In this document: positions 52,826 through 64,000 of the stretch, piece after piece
Layout of the letters: each line of letters begins with the position of its first letter
Numbering within the stretch: position 1 is the stretch's first letter
Source: Phoebastria nigripes
Taxonomy: Eukaryota > Chordata > Aves > Procellariiformes > Diomedeidae
NCBI GenBank assembly: GCA_035582835.1
Contig: JAYKAV010002662.1
Coordinates: forward strand, 2,455,342 to 2,519,341
DNA: 64,000 bases
Direction: 5' to 3'
Position numbers and translations under genes: made by a program
The notes under the pieces: model-generated
What the model was told of the DNA's origin: nothing
Databases searched by the model: none
Seen by the model: only the letters and a program-made list of their open reading frames with translations

Positions 52826-55022
52826 CACTCTCTTTTTGTAGACAATTTAATAAGTTACGTAGTCCTTAATATCAAGACCAACATGAATGTCATGGCATTG
52901 CAGCACTGCCACCAGGTTGAGGAGTGACTCATGTCCTCTATTTCCCTGGAACTATCTGTAGGCTGTCTTCAGACTCAGGTAAGCATCACTGTACAATTCA
53001 CATCTGGGTAAGAGCAACAGTGATAAGGACTAGACTATTTTTGTTTATTTTAGGTGTAAAATCAGATTCTAGCATTTCAAGAGACAGCCAAAGGAAGGTC
53101 CAGGTTCACGTAAACACATATATGCAGGGTTGAGGTACGTGAACAGGTTGGCACCTTTTAGGTTGTAACACAACTGAAATACCTTCAATCAAGAACTCCT
53201 CCCAATAGACCTGCAGGTGTTTCAAGACAATGACCTCGAGGACATGGAGAGCCTGAGAGAGTTATTTGGGCACAGAAGAGAGCAGAGATGGTGCCATGAG
53301 TGCCTTGAAGAGAAGATGTTACCCCAGTCTGAGAGCACTCTAGTAGGGACACTGTCAGATCTACCTTAGGTGTAAATCTATAGGTACATTCAAGAGAGGG
53401 TCTGGTTTTGCCCCAATAAATACAGGACAACACATGGTTTATGAACCTATTGCATTCACTTCTGGGAACCAGGCCTCTAGCACAGGGAGTCACAGTGGAA
53501 GTACCAGGCTCAATATTCCCTGAGTACCCAAATACTCCAAACCCACAGGACAATTCCTATGTGATTTGTTTGTTGGATACTGCCAGATTCCCCTACTGAG
53601 AGACAAGGATTTCACTGGACCCAGAGCAGACTTACCATTCCATTTACAAAAAGGTACATTTTTTAATTGTTTGTTTCTGTGCCACTATTGTGCCTGAATG
53701 GATTATATTAAGGGCTTGTGATATGTACAAGTACAAATGGGCTTGCTTAAACGGAGCAATACTAATTAAATAATAATGCATCAGTTTGAGTCTCATTTTG
53801 TGACATATCTAGCTGTGTTAAGTATTCCCCTGCATACATAATTGTCCTTCTTCATTCCAAAAACTTCAAGTATTGAGTTTTATTTGCTCAGGAGTGAAAT
53901 ATATATATCAGGACCTCTAACACACCACCCTCCATTCATGCCTTGGAATTTGCTACACCTAAGGTACAAGATGTTGTCTGCAGGAACCCACAAATGTGGG
54001 TGATGCATGTGATCCCAAAGTGTTTTAGCTCCCAAGTGGGACTGACCTCCTTCCCAGAGATGTTCATAGTCATCTCTTGCTTGAAGCAAAGTAGGAAATC
54101 TGCGTTTAGTCTTTGCCTTTGCCACAAACAATTCCCCTCTCTCTTTCTCTTATTTCTTTAGCAGTAAAACAATAATAAAGTACATATCTCCCTCCCAGCT
54201 CTCTCTTGTCTTCAGCTTACCTTAAGCAGTAAGCCTTTCCAGAAAGAAACTGTTCGCAGGCTGGCTAAAACCAGGAGACTAGAATATTCACCATGGCCTA
54301 CAGGTGCNAGTTTCATATGGGTGTACATTGCAGTGTCTCTAAGTAATAACAACAGTGTCTTCTGGCTCCATCGTTACCTGAAATATAAAGCAAGCTCTAC
54401 TAAATAGATGTGCAACTTGGTATGGAAATCTCTGGGCTCCTTCCAAGCTGGTCTAGTCTAATCACAGCCAGACTTCATATGCAGATAGGCTCATCAGGTA
54501 TTTTTTAAACAACAAAAAAATACAACGCATCTCATTTTACATTGCCTGATTTTGTTTATACTCTAAGACAGAACTGATCATTTTATATACATAAACATGA
54601 TTTCATCGACGCTTCTTAATCCTGGACAACTCTTCTGTGCCTGGAGGAGTTATCAGTTATCCAAACTGGGTCTCAGTTACAGGTCAGACACCTGGAGACC
54701 ACCATGCTACTAGCTCATGTTTAGGTGGCCTTTGAGACTTGATGCATATTGCTGAACAGCTAATCCAGTCAGGGTAGAATTCATCTTATACCTTCAGAGA
54801 AATTGAGTTTCTAAAGTCAGCAAGCAGCCTAGGTTTCTCCCCTGCATGCTTATGCACCTCCAGAGGATGAGCAGCCTAAAACCTCTATCTAAGCTGGAGG
54901 TCTTGTCATCGTAGCTGCCCTCACTTTTGACTGAAGAGGAACCTGGTTAGCTGTCTAAGCTAGGTCCCTAATTTTCATAAGGCTAAAGTTAGAGTAAGGT
55001 TCATCTCACCTACATCATGTCT
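52826..55022. other. non-coding DNA, nothing recognised
   Basis: The 122-codon minus-strand frame at 53185-53553 has no recognisable domain. No RNA gene or clear repeat seen. Confidence 0.5.
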
Positions 55023-55074
55023 TGAAGCCCAGACATGGACATGAAGCCCAGACATGGACGTGAAGCCCAGATGG
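55023..55074 (+). repeat. 19-bp tandem repeat, about 2.7 copies
   Basis: The unit 'tgaagcccagacatggaca' occurs at 55023-55041 and 55042-55060 with one base change, and partially at 55061-55074. Small minisatellite. Confidence 0.9.
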
Positions 55075-55501
55075 CTTCTCTAGGACTGGCTTCCTAACTG
55101 CAGTACGTGCAGGATGAGAAATGCATTCATCTCAGAGGGATGTGTGGAGCCAAGAGCTGCCACCAATGGAGGAAATAAGAACACCAAGCTTGGGAACCCC
55201 CACCTCATGCTTCCCCAGATTACTCTGTTTGCATTTTGGAAGTCCTTTACTAGTGGCAAAAATTATGCAAGAACAGCTTGGCCTCCTGATACACTGAGGC
55301 TAAGGTTCACCTCACCTACCACACCTCCTGGGACTTGCTCCAGCTGGAACCCAGGAGCACAGAGCACTTCCCAAGGGTGAAAAACAGCAGAGGAAAAGCC
55401 CTATATTGTCTCCTTCAGAGATTTGCTCCAAAACATGGCCTCACTGAGCACCTGTCACTCACCTTCAGATACAGTCAAGGTCAGCAGGATTCATCTTCAG
55501 A
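55075..55501. other. non-coding DNA
   Basis: No supported gene. The 18-base stretch at 55302-55319 ('aaggttcacctcacctac') repeats 54996-55013 with one mismatch, about 306 bases apart. Confidence 0.5.
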
Positions 55502-55585
55502 GGCCTGATTTTTGGAAGTGCTGAGCACCATCATCTCCCATAGGGAACGTGGCTACTCAGCACCTCCAGAAAACAAGCTCCCAGA
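55502..55585. repeat. palindromic interspersed repeat ('gtgctgagcac' type)
   Basis: 'ggcctgatttttggaagtgc' begins the left arm, which continues 'tgagcaccatcatctccca'. The right arm 'ggctactcagcacctcc' is its inverted partner, with the centre near 55,540. This follows the well-known sauropsid palindrome 'ggcctgattttcagaggtgctgagcac... gtgctcagcacctctgaaaatcaggcc'. Name not known to me. Confidence 0.65.
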
Positions 55586-56167
55586 TGCCAACACATAAAA
55601 GACCAGCGAAAAAATACCCAGTCACAGCATCAAACATATCTCCCCTGGGCCTGCCCTGATGTCTGTTACCATTACAACTCAAGGCTTTGCTCCCGCATTT
55701 ATCTGACAGAAAGAGCCCATTACCCTGAGGAAATAGTTTCCTCCCTTATTGACATTATCACTTTATTGAGTTTTATATTAGGTATTTTGAAATATTTACC
55801 AGGAGGGTTAGATATTATTGTATTTTTTAACTAAACAATGTTGAAGGTACAGGGGGAAAGGATACAGCTACAGCTATGGCACCAAACTGCAATGCTGGAG
55901 GGCTGGGGTAAACCCTGCTCTGCTTCTGCCCTCCTGGGTGTCCCCTGGGCATGGTGCTTAGTCTTTCTTGGCCTGATGCACCACTTTAATGATGGGATGG
56001 AAACAAAGGGAGTATTTTCCTCCAGGTCTTGGTGTCCAGTGGTGATCTGCTTCATCTCCCCACCACCACTGCCATCATAGTGCTAAGACAGCGGAGCAGG
56101 AACAAGTGTTAGAGAAATTTCAGCTTAGCTGATAATATTTTACAGTAATACAGTAACAGTTACTCAT
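55586..56167. other. non-coding DNA, nothing recognised
   Basis: Short overlapping frames on both strands near 55,831-56,080, without recognisable protein sequence. Confidence 0.5.
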
Positions 56168-56232
56168 AAAACAGTCCCTGCCCCATAAAATTTACAATGT
56201 AAAGCAGACATATAAATGGAACAAAATGGGAA
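56168..56232 (+). repeat. ancient L3/MIR-like fragment
   Basis: 'aaaacagtccctgccccata' followed by 'aaatttacaatgtaaagcag' and 'acatataaatggaacaaaat' closely follows the old 'acagtccctgccccaaagagcttacaatctaaa' block. The best match of this block in the window. Confidence 0.6.
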
Positions 56233-59200
56233 TAATATAATGATGGAAACACACGGAGTAGGGAAGCTGTTGACCACAGCCATCTAGCCATGCATGGGCA
56301 GAGGCGAGAACTGATTCCAGCCTGGGAATTTGCCATCCCTGTCCGGCACCCTGCAGAAAACCTGCCTCTCCAGCAGCCGTTTTCCAGGAACAGTTATCTG
56401 TCTGTTGACTGTGATGCTTCCGTATCCAATATAAGCTTCATCTAGCAGACAGCCACTATCAGCAAGAAAGGACTTACTTTCTCCAGGATATCCAAGGTCT
56501 ACATCCANGGCAATTTCAGTCAGCTGAGTGTAGACAATAGCCACACTTATCTGAAATGCTGCAACACTGGCAGCTAATGCACACTAAGTTAATCACCGGC
56601 ATATTTGTAGACTGCCAAGTATATAATAGCGCGATAATGAATTTGTATGGCTGGGCCTATAAAAACTTTGCTTTTTATACTCAGGCATTTTAATTGACAC
56701 AGAAATACATTTTAAAAGAGAAAGCAGGCTTGATGAGGTCAGCTTAAATTCCTTGGTATAATTACCAAGTCCATTGAACACAAATCTGAAATCATTTAGG
56801 TTAAGTTAATAACTTATGCCTTTAGTTTATAAGCACCACATTACATTTCAGGCAGCTCAGATCTTGGCTTTGCTAAAGTGGCCTGGCCTTTAATAAATTC
56901 CTCCCCACGTTTTTCATGTTATAGTTCTTTTACAATCATGGTTTTCATGGCAGTGCAGGTACAGTGTGTTTAAATCACCATAAATTAGAATATTTTTTTT
57001 TCTGGCTATAGCACCTTTATTGTAAGTTGTCAACTTTTCTTTCAGCCATAAAGGTTATTACAGGCGCAGGTCGGAAATGAAAAATACACCATGTGCCGTC
57101 TGTGAATGTCCCATGCCAGACCCTTCCTGGAGCAGAATCAGAGTTTTCCAGGGGAGTTCAATCCAAGTAAGTATTTTTATCAGCTTGATTAGAATGACCT
57201 TCACATTTACCACCTCCGNAGATGGACAGATGTATATTTTATATAGCTCTGCAGCATAGGGGTAACTCCATCTACAGGACGGTACTCAAGTTTGATCCAG
57301 CTGTCCTGCATCAGACAGGAGTCTCGTTAAAGCTTGTAGGAGGGAAAAAAAAAGTCCATCACCCATTTCTCAGGAGGTTGGTTACAATCATATGATGGGT
57401 AAATAACTCTCCCCCTGCCTTCTGCTTGTGCTGCCTTTCCGTTAAACTGGAGTGAAACAGGGGGTCCAAAGTGGCCAAGCAATGGTGATAATAAACAAGA
57501 AGGAACTTGTCGGAAACCCTGTAACAGGAGAAAAGGCTCTGCTTCTGCTAAGCAGCCTGGGGAGAAGCCATGGGAGGTGGTTTTGGAAAACTTGCCTAAC
57601 CAAAGCACTTAGTGTGCAGCTGGCTTAAGGTTTGTCGATTCATCAAATGGGACATGCCTGCTGCCAGACAGAGGGCAGAGGACAGGCAGGGAAACATCTC
57701 CACAGCCCATGCCAGGATGTGGGAACTGTAAGAAGCTCCTTGGGGTGCCAGGAGGCAGCCATCTCCTTGCACCTCATCTCCCTTCCCCCTGCTCCCTCCT
57801 CCCCAGCCTCCCTCTTCTTGTGCAAGTCCATCTTTCCCAAGGATGTCAGAGGACCCCTGCGCACGGTATTAAGATAAGCAGCAAATAATGCTGGGAGGAA
57901 TTTGCTGAGCCAGCTGGTCTTTTGCACCCTGTAGGATGCACAGACCAAAGAGGCGTCTGCCACACATGTCACACAGATGAAGCCAACTTTGCATTCAACA
58001 ACTGCACCAAACAAAAGATAAAAGCAGTTTCAGCATAATAGATCATTCAAAGGGGCTCCAAATCCACACTCCCTCCCCTCCCTTTGTACCCTCTCTCCAG
58101 GTTGCTTAGCAAAAGCTGATTTTTATTTCCAATTAAAGGATTTCAGAGGAGCTTTTATTTATTATTTATTATTATTATTGTGTGACCACTTTGAATCACA
58201 CTGCTTCATTCTAGTTCTTTAATCTAATCAAAAAACTGCAGCACACAATATTCCTTCCTGTGAAATGTTCCTGGGTTTTGTTTAATGATTTGCATAGCTA
58301 CACTCAGGTTTTTGGTGTATTTTTAGCTGACTCCAGATTCATGCCTGAATCGCCACCAGTCCCACCAGCAAAAAGCAGAAGAGCAGAAGAAGCAAAAGAC
58401 TCCTCTCTAGCCATGTTCCTGTAATCCACTTTTGTCAGAGAGATACTGGTATCACAGAGGAGTCTACAGAGCACTGTCATGTTTAATGTGCACAGGCTGA
58501 CACTAAGACAGCAGCTTGAAATGCAAAGAAACACAAGTACAGTAATTGCAGCATCTCGCGGCAGTGCTCAAAATGCCGCCACTCTCCTGACTGCCAGCCA
58601 AGAGGAATTTCCCAGGAGGATGTACAGCGAAACCCTCTTCTCATGGGGCCAGACAAAGTGACATTTCATTACCAAGCAGTAACAAAGAAAATTCTTTTAA
58701 TTCTGTGCAATGTGAGCATTCAAATTCCAGCTCCGGGTTTGTGCTGTTTACATAAGGGATGAAATGAGCACCAGCCACTGGAGCACTTGTGGAGTGCTAT
58801 GGTGATGTTGTTTCCGGAGAAGGGCATTTTTCAGAAGATACCGATGGCAGAGCAACGCCCAAGTCCTACCCAGTGACTCATGTGGGTTTGGTTCTCCAAT
58901 CTAATCAGAGCATTTGAAATTCCAGTGGTGCTCTCACGCAGGCTATGTATGCACTCACAGGGCTTGCTATGCTTGAGTAGCTTCTCATTCGAGACTCAAG
59001 AAAAGAGTCTGAAAAAATTAGTTAACTCAGCCCCACAGCCATGCAGGTGGATGAAGTAACCCAAAAAGCAATATTTTTAATTGTTTGGAGACCAAAGGAC
59101 TCTGTGGCTGCTACGGGCAGCACAGGAACAGCAAAGGCAAGGTGATCTCTGCCCCTGGAGCATCCCTCAGTGTGACCGACAAGAGGCAGCAGGAGGAAGG

Positions 59201-59834
59201 AGCATGAGAGGGACTGATGGGCAGAGCAGGTGTCCAAAGAAATGAAAGAGGTCAGCACGATGAGGGAGGATGGCTCATTGAAGGACAGACATTCCATCTA
59301 GCAAGAGGCACAGAGCTGCCTTACATCAAAAAGCAATGTCAGCAATAAGAAAGTGTTATGAATTGGTCCTGTGCCCTAACCACCATATCACACGTTGCCA
59401 CAGGGTACCACGCCCATTGGAAAGTGCCCTAGTGACTTGGGAGCATCAGTCCCAGGATATTGTCCACACATCCCAAGTCACATGGAAGTAAAACTCCCAC
59501 CAGGAACCCCAGAGAGCAGGTCAGCGTGCTGCACTCCTGTGCCNGACTCTAAAACAAGGCCGAAAAACAGACCCTGAGATTTTTCAAAAGCAAAATCTTA
59601 CTTATCTCCCATTCCTGCGGTCAGATGAGGAAAAGCGTTTTGCATTCATTTGCCCAGATGGGGACTGTGTCATTAATGTTTAAGTGGTGTTCAGTGGGGA
59701 GGGGCACTGCTTTGATGGAGAAGTGTAAGGTGCAGTCNCATGGATGGGGTTTTTGGATACGAGTCTCAGAGTCTATGGCCACCTACATCCCATTTTAGAA
59801 GATGGGTTTAGGTAGGTGGGCTCAGGTTTCAATG
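56233..59834. other. non-coding DNA
   Basis: No supported gene. Contains an ATT/ATTT simple repeat at 58155-58179 and single N bases at 56509, 57219, 59544 and 59738. The 123-codon minus-strand frame at 57643-58014 overlaps another on the opposite strand and has no domain. Confidence 0.5.
58155..58179. repeat. ATT/ATTT microsatellite
   Basis: TTTA and TTA units in tandem. Simple repeat. Confidence 0.85.
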
Positions 59835-59893
59835 GCAATTAGGCACCAAATATTTCAGAAATATTTTCGGAAATATTTCAGGTGCCAAATTGC
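59835..59893. repeat. strong hairpin / short palindrome
   Basis: The left arm (59835-59856) 'gcaattaggcacc' plus 'aaatatttc' pairs with the right arm (59870-59893), whose reverse complement is 'gcaatttggcacc', 'tg', 'aaatatttc'. There is one mismatch and a 2-base bulge. The loop is 13 bases. The stem size is close to an animal miRNA precursor but short for a full one. The same bases also fit the 'taggcacctaaata' type of old palindromic repeat, which I consider more likely. Confidence 0.65.
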
Positions 59894-62800
59894 ATGTTGG
59901 GATTGCTAAATACCCCTAAAACTCCACCACTTGTAGTACAAGCTAGAGTGCCAATGAAATAGGTTAACTCACAGAATAAACTGGGATGTAGGGATCAGAT
60001 ACAGGGAAAGGTAGCCACATCATGGGTGACGTGTGAGCTTGTGCCTGTGCTTTCATCCCATAGCAAACACAAGGCAATTTGGACAGGCTGAATTCTTGGC
60101 AAAAGAGAGTCTGGCACCACCTCTATCTGGGGTGAAATTGGCCACAACTGTCAGGAGGGAAATGAAACCTTCTGGAACTGAAAAGTGAAAATACAATATT
60201 TTCCACAGCTGGAGATGTTCTTTAAGGAAAAAAAAAAAAAAAAAAAGAAATCAACATTTTCTATTTCCATACTTTTCTTCCGCAATCCCTTCGTGATCAG
60301 AAGAGAGTGGGCTGAATACATTGCAACAGATTACGCTGCCGTTATTTTAGGACCCATCAGAAATACTGTAATTTTCCTGAAGAATCTTGTTATCACAAAA
60401 TTGCAGCCTAATTTGGCATACTCAGAGATTTCTGTAGGTCAGATAAGATCTGAGTAAACATTTGATTCATTGGCTACCTATCTGAACTGTACTTGTCAAG
60501 CACAGTTAAAATATAGTTCATGATCCAACGGAGGATCTCCCTCTGCCTTTTGAAACTCCTATTTCATATTCTGAAGAGCCCTCCCAAGCCTAGGTAATTC
60601 ATTTCTTTAGAAAAAGATTTCCAGAGGTGCATTTACAGACAGCTAGAGTTGTGACAAGGTACAACCACTCATGCCAAGACTACATTTAAGTTTTTGACTT
60701 TCCATTTCCTTTTTTTTTTTTTTAAGGTTCTTAAACTTCAAAGTGAAGTTTTATTACAGTTCTTATTATAAGCAAACGTTGTGCTAAATCTTCCAAGTTC
60801 CCAAAAATCCATGTGCTAACAGTTTTTTTAAGGGCCAGAAGGCATCCTTACAATGATCCTTTCATTTGACCTCTTCTATAACCCAGGCCAGATGAACACC
60901 TTTGACTCCAACACCTCAAAGCAACATCCACTTACAAAATCGTTCATTTGTTCCAACATATGGAGACGTTTCTCCACCAGTTGCCTGAAAATATGCAAAG
61001 CAAGGGGTAGGGAGCAACAACAGGATGGAGAGGCCAACCCCTGGGCAAACTGTCAAGGATCCAGCCACCAATTTAAACCCAGCATCACCAGGGCCTCTGA
61101 AACTGCAATAGTTTAAATTCTTTACAGATAGTATCCTGGGCTGGGCTTTTTACTGTTCATTTTACAATTCTGTTTATAACTTATATGACACAATCAAATG
61201 GAAAACTCAAGAGACAGGAGCTAACAGTGACTTCAACAGTGGTTTTCAAGGTGAGGCTGTCAGGAAAGGGGACATGTAAATACGACTTTTTCTCTATTTA
61301 GTGCTTTTCTGTAGGCAGGCTTTAGGCACTTAATATTATTTAGTGAAGGACAATGGGTGATATTCCCTATTGAATTTTGCTGTGGTGACTCAAAAAACTG
61401 CTGCCCCAAGTATCCACCCTGCTGCTCCACAGGTAATGATGACCCCTCCACATGCTGCCTGTCCTTGCCTCTGCTGCTTTGGNTCACACACAGGCGTCCT
61501 AGCACAAATCCACTTTCCCTGGACAGGAGAGACACTCAAGCANGATGACATCTGAAATTGCAGCTACAGCATTTGTCAGAGACCAGCTGTCAGTGATCCG
61601 TGTTTCACAGTGTCCCTTTTCTGCAGCTAAACAGCGTTGTCTCCATTTTATGGGGAGCAGAAGGACAGATGGCCACACTGCAAAACTCCTAAAGCGACCA
61701 TCCCCTTGCTCCATTCATCNTCTCATGACTGCAAGTGTAAAAGACCTGTCCTACCCCAAAACTGATGCTGTGGACATGGGTCCTAAGGTGCTTGGCTCCC
61801 TTTGAAACCCATGGGAGAATAGATTATGAGATACATGGGGTAAGGAATACAGTCTAGCAGAGCTATTCACTTAGGGTACAGTCCAAGCCAATAAATTTAA
61901 GTAACAGTGATTTAAAAAGAAACCCATAAAACACCTTGTTTGCATCTGCATTAAACTCAGGAAGTTTTCTCAGATCTTCCTCAACACATGTTATACTTCA
62001 ATCTTCTATTATCATAGTTACATCTCAGAGTGGGAACTATTCAAATACTTAATGACCTAAGGCTTGATCCATAGTACAATGAAGGCGTGCAGATATATTC
62101 CCCAATCTGTGATAAGCCATATAGCCAGCAAAAGGCATATCAAATTCCTATCTTAAAGCAATTATTCTTTGGTTGCTTTATAACAAATGGGGCCATGCAG
62201 AAAATTCTACAAGGAGTGCAGGAAAACCCTGCTTTCTATATGTTCTTAACANGAAAACATATCCATTTAATTAAGAATGAGAAACATTGCCATACTGCAC
62301 TGAAGGAAAAAAAAATTATAATTTTGGGAGCTGAAAGCCTACCTGTCTTCTCTTAGGAGACAATCCTTTTACAAAGCTGAGGAATTCATAAAACCACAGC
62401 CGCTTTTGATGTGTTGCACTTCAGAAGTCTCAATTCTTTTCTTGTGAGACTCCATTCACACCCAGGAGCGGGAACGGGTCACGCTTGCTCTAGACAAGAG
62501 CCATTTTAGGGGAATTTGGCTGCTTCGGATATTTTGAAGTTGCCAGAAACAGCTCAAAACCAAAACAGTAGGAAACATAGCCAGAGGATATTTTGACAAC
62601 TCTTACACTTTTTTTTTTTTTTTAAATAATTGACCAGGGAGGTCAGATTGCATCGCCATAAATCAGGAGTCAACCCACCAAAGTCAGCGCAGTTTCACCA
62701 GCATTCAAACTCTGCTCGGTAAGAATGGTTACTCCATTTCTATACTCCTTTTCCAAGGACTAACAGCCTGTGAATGATGCCAGTCAGAAACATGGTAACA

Positions 62801-64000
62801 ATAAAGAGGGTAAAGCATGGTGACATTTTCTCAGCTAGTCGGTGTAAGCAAACAAACAAAAATACAAAGGGAGGAAAACAGTCTTGGCACAGATGGGCTC
62901 TTTTGCATGTTGCTTTCCACACTTAGAGCAATTTAATCTTGAGTCAGCACGAGTTAGCAAAGGAATGACAGGTTGTTACAATTACAAGCTGCTTTGGAAG
63001 TATTACTATCAGTGCTGCCGCTATTTATGTTTAGTATTGTTATTGATGCTATTAATACTGCTTGTACAAGCACTTAATGTTACTGTACTGATGTAAATAA
63101 CATCTGGATTAACAGTTGAGAGAACAACATGATGCGAAACAGATTGATGGCTGAAGAAGCAGCATTTATTGGGTCACATTTCTGGGTTACATTCCTGCGG
63201 ATGTTGTGCATTCATACGACAGGAGTCAACAGGAGGCTTTTCTAAATAAGCACCCCAGGAGCTGGCTTGCGAAACAGGACATGATGCTGTGACTTTTTTT
63301 TTTTTTCTGCCTCTGCAAGGACAGATTTGTTACCAGATCACAGTGGCAGAACTGACCACAGAAACTCTAAGCCTCAGTCCTTCTAAATTAGCCACGAGGA
63401 AGCATTATCCAAGAATTCAAACCAGACCTCACTTGGCATCTTGTTCGTATTATTTGTGGTCTCTGACTTAACACCACAAACCACCCTTTGCCCCAAACTC
63501 CTTTAATCACAATCATAGCCAGGGGCTCAGCAGAGACCTGAGCCTCAGAGTGCTGAACACCAAGGAAAAGCTGATACGTGCTCCACAGACTGTGTATAGT
63601 CTAAATAGATGACAGAAAAAAGGAGACTGCAATCTAACTTCTCTATATAGCAAACCCCCCGAGGGATTTGGATAAATGTTCACTTTAACAGGATTTTCAC
63701 TGCAATAAACTTTTTGCAAGTCACTGCCTCAGATGTATGAAGAACTGTCCCATTTGAATTAGATACCATCACGGCACACTGTTAGAAGCCTCCTCCAAAT
63801 CTCTGCTGCTCTCCCCACCAGCTGCCTCCCAAGCCGCCCAGCTGCAGCAGCCTGATCTGGCTCCCACGGGATGTGATAGCACAAGCAGAAATGTAGCCTG
63901 GTCTCCTCTGGATGACCTGGAGATGCGCTGGGACACTGGCCGCAGAGGATAGGGTTCAGCTGCTTCAATGCAGGCACCTAATGTCATTTTAGGTGCTGTA
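59894..64000. other. non-coding DNA
   Basis: No supported gene. Homopolymer runs at 60229-60246 (A), 60709-60724 (T), 62609-62623 (T) and 63294-63306 (T). Single N bases at 61483, 61543, 61720 and 62252. Parts of 62,620-63,250 look like possible conserved non-coding sequence, but nothing in the bases alone proves it. Confidence 0.5.

Overview
This window reads as nuclear DNA from a bird, or less likely another sauropsid. The diagnostic evidence is the CR1 (chicken repeat 1) LINE copies, whose 3' ends carry tandem ATTCTATG-type octamers and a typical CR1 C-terminal peptide. Nothing resembles Alu, L1, B1 or other young mammalian repeats, and recognisable repeats are sparse, as is usual for birds. 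I found no protein-coding gene of the host, no tRNA or rRNA gene and no CRISPR array. Apart from the CR1 reading frame, the open frames are short, and none shows a protein family I recognise. The window is best described as intergenic or deep intronic DNA. I cannot name the locus. Coordinates of non-ORF features were counted by hand and may be off by a few bases.

Layout. From 1 to about 27,200 lies ordinary non-coding DNA. It holds faint ancient SINE/LINE fragments (near 1.3, 2.2, 13.2, 19.8 and 20.9 kb), a decayed palindromic repeat at 6.7 kb, microsatellites, a CpG-rich patch at 12.4-12.7 kb, a minus-strand CR1 tail at 18.3 kb and an extreme G-run/T-run tract at 25.03-25.15 kb. From about 27,200 to 28,836 there is a 5'-truncated plus-strand CR1 element. 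Its reverse-transcriptase frame is open, but two of the usual catalytic aspartates are replaced. From 28.8 to 47.8 kb lies more gene-free DNA with old palindromic repeats (29.2, 34.0 and 37.1 kb), a CpG-rich patch at 35.3-35.5 kb, an AT-rich block with short palindromes at 36.5-37.0 kb and a 31-bp tandem duplication at 38.55 kb. A second plus-strand CR1 3' fragment is at 47.84-48.18 kb and an older minus-strand one at 52.75 kb. From 52.8 to 64 kb there is a small 19-bp tandem repeat, a palindromic repeat at 55.5 kb, an old repeat at 56.2 kb and a strong hairpin at 59.84-59.89 kb.

No genes work together here and I see no undescribed biological system. The items most worth following up are: the CR1 frame that is open but probably inactive; the clustering of single N bases inside it; the 44-nt-arm inverted repeat at 34.0 kb; the hairpin at 59.8 kb; the homopolymer tract at 25 kb; and the CpG-rich patch at 35.4 kb.
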